Of a DNA stretch of 9,713 bases, positions 5,478-9,713 are shown one piece after another; within the stretch, counting starts at the first letter, position 1; each line of letters starts with the position of its first letter. This DNA comes from an uncultured Oscillospiraceae bacterium (GTDB taxonomy: Bacteria; Bacillota; Clostridia; Oscillospirales; Acutalibacteraceae), in contig URRG01000057.1 in the NCBI GenBank assembly GCA_900550095.1, forward strand, positions 1-9,713, read 5' to 3'. The translations under genes and the position numbers were made by a program. A model generated the notes under the pieces. The model was given only the letters and a program-made list of their open reading frames with translations, ran no database searches and was not told the DNA's origin.

Positions 5478-7646
5478 GTGAAAAAGGATATAGGGGATGC
5501 GCGGGCCGGACGGGGAGAGAGCCTGCCGCTCGGCAGAGGGGCGGCTCCCATGGAGGTCCTGGCCCCTGCAGGTTCCATGGAGAGCCTGCAGGCCGCCGTG
5601 CGCTGCGGGGCGGATGCGGTCTACTTGGGCGGCAGCCGTTTCTCCGCCCGGGCCAACGCGCAGAACTTCGGGGAGGAGGAGCTTGCGGAGGCCGTGCGGT
5701 ATTGCCGCGGCAGGGGCGTAAAGGTCTATCTGGCTTTGAATACCCTGCTGCTGGAGGAGGAGCTCCCCAAAGCGCTGGAGGCTGCGGCCTTCGCCGCTTC
5801 CCTGCCGGTGGACGCGGTCCTGGTGCAGGATATGGGCCTTCTCAGGCTCTTAAGGCGGACCGCGCCGGAACTGCCCCTGCACGCCTCCACCCAGATGAGC
5901 GTCCACACCCCGGCGGGGGCCCGGGCGCTTTGGGAGGCTGGGTGTTCCCGGGTGGTGCTTTCCCGGGAAATGTCCCTTTCAGAGATGAAAGAGGTTTCAA
6001 AGGCTGTTCCCGTGGAACTGGAGGCCTTTGTGCACGGGGCCCTGTGCATGTCTGTTTCCGGCCAGTGCTATATGAGCTCCGTCCTTGGGGGCAGAAGCGG
6101 AAACCGGGGCCTGTGCGCCCAGCCCTGCCGTCTGCCCTTTTCCTGCCAGGGAGGAACGGGGCACGACCTGAGCCTCAAGGATCTTTCCATGATCCGCAGG
6201 ATGGGTGAGCTTTCCCGGGCGGGGATCGTGTGCGCCAAGATCGAGGGACGCATGAAGAGGCCGGAGTACGTGGCCGCCGCCGTTTCCGCCTGCCGCCGGG
6301 CAGCGGACGGCGGACCTGTTCCCGAGGAGCTGACCCGAAACCTGGAAGCGGTGTTTTCCCGCTCCGGCTTTACCAGCGGCTACCCGGACGGCAAAAGGGG
6401 AAGGCACATGTTCGGGATCCGCTCCAGAGAGGACGTGGAGGCCGCCTCTCCCCAGGTGTTGGGGGCCCTGCGGGGCCTGTACCGGGAGGAAGGGAGGCGG
6501 ATCCCCATCGGGCTGGAGTGCTCCATCCTGCCCGGTGAGCCCGCCCGCCTCACGGCCCGGGACCAGCAGGGGAGGACGGCCTGCGTTCTGGGAGAAATGC
6601 CGGAGGCCGCTCTCAGCCGTCCGCTGGATGAGGAGCGCTGCCGGGAGCAGCTGACCAAAACGGGAGGGACGCCCTTTTGCGTGGAGCGTTTTTCCCTGCG
6701 GCTGGGAGAAGGGCTCTCCCTGCCCCTTTCCTCCCTGAACCGCCTCCGCCGGGAAGCGCTGGAAAAGCTTTTGCAGAAAAGGGAGGAACGGCCTCCTGTG
6801 CCCTTTGACGGAAAAGCCGCCGGAGCTCTTCTGCAGGTTCCCGCCCATCGGGCAAAAGAGGGAGCCTTGCCTTTGCGGGCCCGCTTTTCTTCGGCGGATC
6901 TTCCCAAAGAGGCATGCTCCTGCGAATTGTGCTTCATTCCCTGGGAGACGGGGCCGGAAGATTGGGAACGCCTCCGGCGGGAGGGGTTTTCTCTGGGGCT
7001 GGAGATACCCAGGGGCCTTTTCGGCATAGAAAGGGCGGCGGCGGAAAAGCTCCGGCGCTGGCGAGACGCGGGCTTTTCTCATGTGTGGGCCGGAAACGTC
7101 GGCGCGGCGCGTCTGGCGAAGGAAGCAGGGCTCACGGTGCATGGGGGATTTTCCCTGAACGCGGCGAACAGCCAGTCCCTTCTGTGGCTTGCGGAGCAGG
7201 GCCTTGCGGATACGGAGCTGAGCTGTGAGCTTTCCCTGCCTCAGGCATACAGGCTCGGCGGGGAATTGCCCAGGGGCGTACTGGTATATGGGCGGCTTCC
7301 TCTGATGCTCACCAGAAACTGCCCGGCGGCAAACGGGCCTTCCGGGTGCCTGCACTGCAGGAAAACGGGGAAAACCCCCTGGCTGACGGATAGGAAAGGT
7401 CTCCGCTTCCCGGTGCAGTGTACGGGAAGCTGTTCGGAGGTGCTCAATTCCCTGCCCCTGGAGCTTTCAGACATGCTCGCCTCGTTCCGGAACCTGGATT
7501 TCGGTGTGCTGCGCTTTACCACGGAAAGCAAAGAAGAGCAGGGAGCCGTTCTGCGGCGCTACTTTGCAGGCGGCGCACCGGAGGGAGAGTATACCAGGGG
7601 CCTTTCCCGCCGGGGCTTTGGAACCGGAGGAGGAAAAAAGAGGTAA
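5478..7646 (+). CDS. U32-family protein with DUF3656-type long architecture (putative RNA hydroxylation)
   Basis: Member of family U32, historically named peptidase or collagenase; characterised relatives TrhP and RlhA of Escherichia coli help hydroxylate tRNA uridine-34 and 23S rRNA cytidine-2501. The N-terminal barrel starts at EVLAPAGS (26-33) with GADAVYLGG (44-52). The family signature is complete at residues 182-200 (E-A-F-V-H-G-A-L-C ... G-Q-C-Y-M-S, Cys190 and Cys197), and GLCAQPCR (211-218) adds Cys213 and Cys217, a likely metal or iron-sulphur set. KIEGRMKRPEYV (254-265) is also typical. The middle part resembles DUF3656, and the C-terminal part holds a second cysteine group (Cys615, 624, 627, 648, 652) with LTDRKGLRFPV (636-646). 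At 722 aa it matches the long Firmicutes forms. Residues 1-24 precede the domain and are not conserved. The substrate RNA cannot be told from sequence, and protease activity cannot be fully excluded. Confidence 0.9.
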   Translation: MKKDIGDARAGRGESLPLGRGAAPMEVLAPAGSMESLQAAVRCGADAVYLGGSRFSARANAQNFGEEELAEAVRYCRGRGVKVYLALNTLLLEEELPKALEAAAFAASLPVDAVLVQDMGLLRLLRRTAPELPLHASTQMSVHTPAGARALWEAGCSRVVLSREMSLSEMKEVSKAVPVELEAFVHGALCMSVSGQCYMSSVLGGRSGNRGLCAQPCRLPFSCQGGTGHDLSLKDLSMIRRMGELSRAGIVCAKIEGRMKRPEYVAAAVSACRRAADGGPVPEELTRNLEAVFSRSGFTSGYPDGKRGRHMFGIRSREDVEAASPQVLGALRGLYREEGRRIPIGLECSILPGEPARLTARDQQGRTACVLGEMPEAALSRPLDEERCREQLTKTGGTPFCVERFSLRLGEGLSLPLSSLNRLRREALEKLLQKREERPPVPFDGKAAGALLQVPAHRAKEGALPLRARFSSADLPKEACSCELCFIPWETGPEDWERLRREGFSLGLEIPRGLFGIERAAAEKLRRWRDAGFSHVWAGNVGAARLAKEAGLTVHGGFSLNAANSQSLLWLAEQGLADTELSCELSLPQAYRLGGELPRGVLVYGRLPLMLTRNCPAANGPSGCLHCRKTGKTPWLTDRKGLRFPVQCTGSCSEVLNSLPLELSDMLASFRNLDFGVLRFTTESKEEQGAVLRRYFAGGAPEGEYTRGLSRRGFGTGGGKKR

Positions 7647-7940
7647 AAAGGCCGAAAGGATGAAAAGGCCCGTTTTGGAGACCGGTTGAGGCGTTTCACG
7701 CAGCCGAAGGCCCAATAGGCCTATGAAAGGGCCCTCACCATGGGAGCGGGCCTATGGGTCCTGGGAGCTGCAGGCATTCCAGCCCCGCCAGATTGCCGGA
7801 TCGCCTGGTCGTCAGGCCGCCGGGCGGAAGCGCGGGACCGCCGGATACCGGAATACCGAGATACCGGGGCACAGGCTGCAGAAACATAGATACATGCGTA
7901 CATAGAGAAATACAGCGGCAGGCGCAGAAAGGAATACGCT
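7647..7940. other. Spacer between U32 gene and dut
   Basis: 294 nt with no convincing gene; a 9-codon frame at 7660-7689 is too short to support. No T-tract terminator is seen after the U32 gene. GGCCTATG occurs twice (about 7718 and 7755), and a triple octamer repeat lies at 7843-7866. I could not fit a well-spaced sigma-A promoter for dut, so read-through from upstream is the simplest reading. Confidence 0.5.
7843..7866. repeat. Three tandem copies of an 8-bp unit ending ATACCG
   Basis: GGATACCG, GAATACCG and AGATACCG follow one another without a gap (ATACCG at 7845, 7853 and 7861). They lie about 75 nt before the dut start. The 8-nt period is not that of the DNA helix. It could be slippage in non-coding DNA or a leader element. 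Confidence 0.5.
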
Positions 7941-8465
7941 ATGGAAAAGGATCGGAAGGATTGTGTGAATACGCCGGGGATCTCGGAGGTTCCCGGGGAG
8001 GAAAGGAACGAGGCCGGGAGCCCGCGCAGCCTGCGCATAAAAAGGGTTCGCCCGGGGGCTTCCGTTCCCGCGCGGGGGACGGCGGGCTCCGCGGGGATGG
8101 ATCTCTGCGCCTGCTTGGAGGAGCCTGTGACCATAGAGCCCGGCGCTCTTGTGAAGATCCCTACGGGAATAGCCGCGGCCCTGCCCGGGCCGGAGCTGGC
8201 GATCTTCCTGTTTGCCCGCAGCGGCCTGGGGGTGAAGCACGGGATCTGCCTTTCCAACGGCGTGGGCGTGGTGGACAGCGACTACCGGGGGGAGATCTGC
8301 GTGGGCCTGTGCAATGTGGGCAGGGAGCCCTATACCGTGCAGCCCGGAGAGCGTATCGCTCAGATGGTGGTCATGCCCATAGCCCTGCTGCCCGTGGAAG
8401 AAGCCGCAGAGCTGGACGAGACCGCCCGAGGCGCCGGGGGCTTCGGCTCCACAGGGAAGCTTTGA
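7941..8465 (+). CDS. dut: dUTP diphosphatase (trimeric type)
   Basis: Cytoplasmic homotrimeric enzyme that splits dUTP into dUMP and diphosphate, keeping uracil out of DNA and supplying dUMP for thymidylate synthesis. All five motifs are present: I AGSAGMDL (48-55), II ARSGLGVKHG (92-101), III GVGVVDSDYRGEI (107-119) with the catalytic Asp at 112, IV PGERIAQMVV (135-144) and V RGAGGFGSTG (163-172), whose Phe168 should cover the uracil ring. Motif I has Met where Tyr is common. ATG 7941 follows AGAAAGGA at a 7-nt spacing. This gives 174 aa, about 30 more than the usual 140-150; the surplus is a charged, Gly/Glu/Arg-rich N-terminal tail (1-30) ahead of the usual opening LRIKRVRPGA (31-40). That tail has no family resemblance. 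It sits upstream of DUF4321 and maf on the same strand. Confidence 0.95.
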   Translation: MEKDRKDCVNTPGISEVPGEERNEAGSPRSLRIKRVRPGASVPARGTAGSAGMDLCACLEEPVTIEPGALVKIPTGIAAALPGPELAIFLFARSGLGVKHGICLSNGVGVVDSDYRGEICVGLCNVGREPYTVQPGERIAQMVVMPIALLPVEEAAELDETARGAGGFGSTGKL

Positions 8466-8684
8466 GGGCGCAAGGGGAAGCCTGCGCAGCTGCGGGATAC
8501 AGGATGATGGAGCGGCGGAGGGGAGAGCTTTCGGGCTCCTTTCCGTCCGGTTTCTCCTTTGAGCCGCCGGAGATGGGCGGAGAGGGTCCGGCCTAACGGC
8601 GGGCGGCATACGCGCATTCCGTCTGCCGAAGTATAGGCCGGCCGGGTGCGGACAGAAAACGGAGCGGGAGGGCTCGTATCGCTT
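8466..8684. other. Spacer between dut and the DUF4321 gene
   Basis: 219 nt. A 30-codon frame (8504-8596) has no clear ribosome binding site or family likeness and is not called. No terminator with a T-tract and no good promoter boxes are seen, so co-transcription with dut remains possible. Confidence 0.45.
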
Positions 8685-8951
8685 ATGAAACGGAATTTAG
8701 TGAAAACACTGCTTTTGATCGTATTGCTTTTGCTGGCTGTGGTGCTGGGAAAGGTCCTGGGGGACGTGTGCGCCGGTGTGGCGTTCCTGGATTGGCTTTC
8801 TCTTTCCGCCTCCTTCGGGCTGGATCCCGCCACGCTGGATCTGGCCATTGTGAAATTCACCTTTGGGGCCCGGATCGGGCTGAATACGGCGCAGGCGATC
8901 CTGCTTTTGATCGCCATTATAGTATACAGCCGCATCCGCGTGAAGGACTGA
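8685..8951 (+). CDS. Small two-helix membrane protein, DUF4321-like
   Basis: 88-aa protein of unknown function. The first membrane segment is about residues 5-27 (from KRNLVKTLLLIVLLLLAVVL onward), and a second lies about 66-82 (AQAILLLIAIIVYSRI region). The region between contains LDLAIVKFTFGARIGLN (about 50-66), which resembles the block preceding the last helix in DUF4321 proteins of Firmicutes, which I recall as often lying beside maf, as here. The N-terminus starts with Lys/Arg before the first helix, suggesting a short cytoplasmic end, and the basic C-terminus (RIRVKD) suggests the same side, a hairpin topology. GGGAGGG (8666-8672) is 12 nt before ATG 8685; a GTG at 8646 in frame would add 13 residues but lacks support. 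No catalytic motif is visible. The family assignment is from memory of its pattern. Confidence 0.8.
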   Translation: MKRNLVKTLLLIVLLLLAVVLGKVLGDVCAGVAFLDWLSLSASFGLDPATLDLAIVKFTFGARIGLNTAQAILLLIAIIVYSRIRVKD

Positions 8952-8960
8952 CCCGCGGCC

Positions 8961-8978
8961 CCGTTCCGGCGGGAACGG
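8961..8978 (+). repeat. Hairpin between DUF4321 gene and maf
   Basis: CCGTTCC (8961-8967) and GGAACGG (8972-8978) form a perfect 7-bp stem with a 4-nt loop, starting 9 nt after the DUF4321 stop. No T-tract follows (the next run is CTGAAGCCG and then A's), so it is probably an mRNA stem rather than a terminator. Confidence 0.45.
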
Positions 8979-9065
8979 CTGAAGCCGAAAAAAGCGGAGG
9001 AAAAACCGGCGGCAGGCCGGGATAAGGGCGGACGGGCCCATAGGTCGAAAGGAGAGAATGGCGGT

Positions 9066-9635
9066 ATGCTGTATCTTGCATCCGCGTCGCCCAGGCGGCG
9101 CGAGATTTTGAAAATGGCCGGGGCGGTTTTTGAGGTGGTCCCTTCCCATGGGGATGAGAGCCGCCCGCCGGAGCTTTCCCCCGGGGAGCTGGTGCAGGAG
9201 CTGGCAAGGCGTAAGGCTTTTGCCGCAGAGGTAGCCCCCGGGCCGGAGGACGTTGTTCTGGGGGCCGATACGCTGGTGGCCTTGGACGGCCGGCTTTTGG
9301 GAAAGCCTTCTTCGGAGGGGGAAGCCTTTTCTATGCTTTCGGCCCTTTCGGGCAGGGTGCACAGGGTGTATACGGGCTGCTGCCTGCGCACGGCCAAGGG
9401 GAGCAAGACCTTCGTGAGCGAAGCAGAGGTGGAGTTCTATCCTCTTACGGAAGAGGAAATCCGGGCATATATCGCAACGGGAGAGCCTATGGACAAGGCC
9501 GGCGCCTATGGCATCCAGGGCCGGGGCTGCATATTGGTGAAGGGGATCCGCGGGGATTACTACACCGTGATGGGCCTGCCTGCGGCGGAGGTCCTCCGGC
9601 GGCTTCGGGATCTGGAGCGGCGCTTCCTAAAATAA
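9066..9635 (+). CDS. maf: Maf-family nucleotide pyrophosphatase
   Basis: House-cleaning enzyme that hydrolyses the alpha-beta phosphate bond of non-canonical or excess nucleoside triphosphates. Relatives of the YhdE/Bacillus Maf type act on dTTP and UTP, those of the YceF type on m7GTP. Length (189 aa) is normal. Visible motifs are YLASASPRRREIL (3-15), the acidic pair around DES (30-32), GADTLV (66-71) with the catalytic Asp68, LLGKP (77-81) with Lys80, and TGEPMDKAGAYGIQGRG (138-154) with Gln151. The SASPRR form and Gln151 fit the dTTP/UTP type better, an inference only. Start ATG 9066 has AAAGGAGAG at 9048-9056; an ATG at 9058 is out of frame. It closes the plus-strand run, followed at once by a strong terminator. 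In Bacillus maf is followed by radC and mreB, but here the unit ends after maf. Confidence 0.95.
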   Translation: MLYLASASPRRREILKMAGAVFEVVPSHGDESRPPELSPGELVQELARRKAFAAEVAPGPEDVVLGADTLVALDGRLLGKPSSEGEAFSMLSALSGRVHRVYTGCCLRTAKGSKTFVSEAEVEFYPLTEEEIRAYIATGEPMDKAGAYGIQGRGCILVKGIRGDYYTVMGLPAAEVLRRLRDLERRFLK

Positions 9636-9642
9636 AAAAGAG

Positions 9643-9687
9643 ATCCGGGGCCGGAACGTTTAAACAAGCGTTCCGGCCCCGGATTTT
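9643..9687 (+). terminator. Strong, probably bidirectional terminator after maf
   Basis: A perfect 16-bp stem (9643-9658 with 9669-9684) with a 10-nt loop containing GTTTAAAC bases is followed by TTTT. On the other strand the same stem is followed by CTCTTTTTTATTTT (the A-rich run 9629-9642 on plus). It begins 7 nt after the maf stop and should end the plus-strand unit, and could also stop a converging transcript from the right. Confidence 0.95.
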
Positions 9688-9713
9688 GCATACGGTATGT
9701 ATACTTTCGTGCA

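Noticed and set aside
8504..8596. 30-codon plus-strand frame between dut and the DUF4321 gene
   Set aside because: No clear ribosome binding site, no conserved feature; open frames this short are expected by chance.
8360..9406. 348-codon minus-strand open frame across dut, DUF4321 and maf
   Set aside because: It lies opposite three well-supported genes and has a Ser/Arg/Pro-rich composition typical of antisense frames in GC-rich DNA.
4709..9699. Repeated GCATACGG octamer (near 4710, 4765 and 9688) and the palindrome CATACGGTATG at 9689-9699
   Set aside because: Copies are unrelated in position to any gene feature, and several occurrences of such an octamer are not striking; the flanking context is not shared.
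1..9713. Mobile element, CRISPR array, defence or secretion system
   Set aside because: No transposase, integrase, repeat-spacer pattern or toxin/nuclease gene is present; all coding sequences belong to core housekeeping families.

Overview
The window looks like ordinary chromosomal housekeeping DNA from a GC-rich (high fifties percent by eye) low-GC-lineage Gram-positive anaerobe, most probably a Clostridia member of the Lachnospiraceae/Oscillospiraceae type. The reasons are the strong AAGGAGGG/AAAGGA-type ribosome binding sites, the use of TTG and GTG starts, the Firmicutes families ZapA, DUF4321, long U32 'peptidase' and Maf in one run, and clostridial-type MreB and glycogen phosphorylase sequences. 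No transposase, integrase, phage gene, CRISPR array, tRNA or rRNA is visible.

Left part (1-4391), minus strand: the 5' end of an mreB-type rod-shape gene runs off the left edge. It is preceded by about 1 kb without a convincing gene, which holds a candidate mreB promoter near 1067-1095, a long leader, a pyrimidine-rich repeat patch and the terminator-like hairpin of the next gene. Then comes a full-length glycogen phosphorylase (glgP, 815 aa) with a good sigma-A-type promoter (TTGAAT-17-TATAAT) and a leader of about 210 nt.

Middle (4392-4850): an AT-rich divergent regulatory region between glgP and the plus-strand genes. It carries a TATAAT box for zapA followed at once by an inverted repeat around the expected transcription start.

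Right part (4851-9713), plus strand: zapA (division), a 722-aa U32-family protein of the RNA-hydroxylation type, dut (dUTPase), a two-helix DUF4321 membrane protein and maf (nucleotide pyrophosphatase), closed by a 16-bp perfect-stem terminator that could work in both directions. The gaps between these genes are 114-294 nt, longer than in a tight operon. A strong terminator-like hairpin lies between zapA and the U32 gene, so expression after zapA probably depends on read-through, attenuation or unrecognised internal promoters.

Functionally the right-hand run joins cell division (ZapA), RNA modification (U32) and sanitising of pyrimidine nucleotide pools (dUTPase, Maf). MreB on the left is the cell-shape counterpart, and glycogen phosphorylase is an unrelated carbon-store gene. 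I see no clearly new system; the points worth following are regulatory (attenuator-like hairpin, operator-like repeat, long leaders) and the uncharacterised DUF4321 protein between two nucleotide house-cleaning enzymes.
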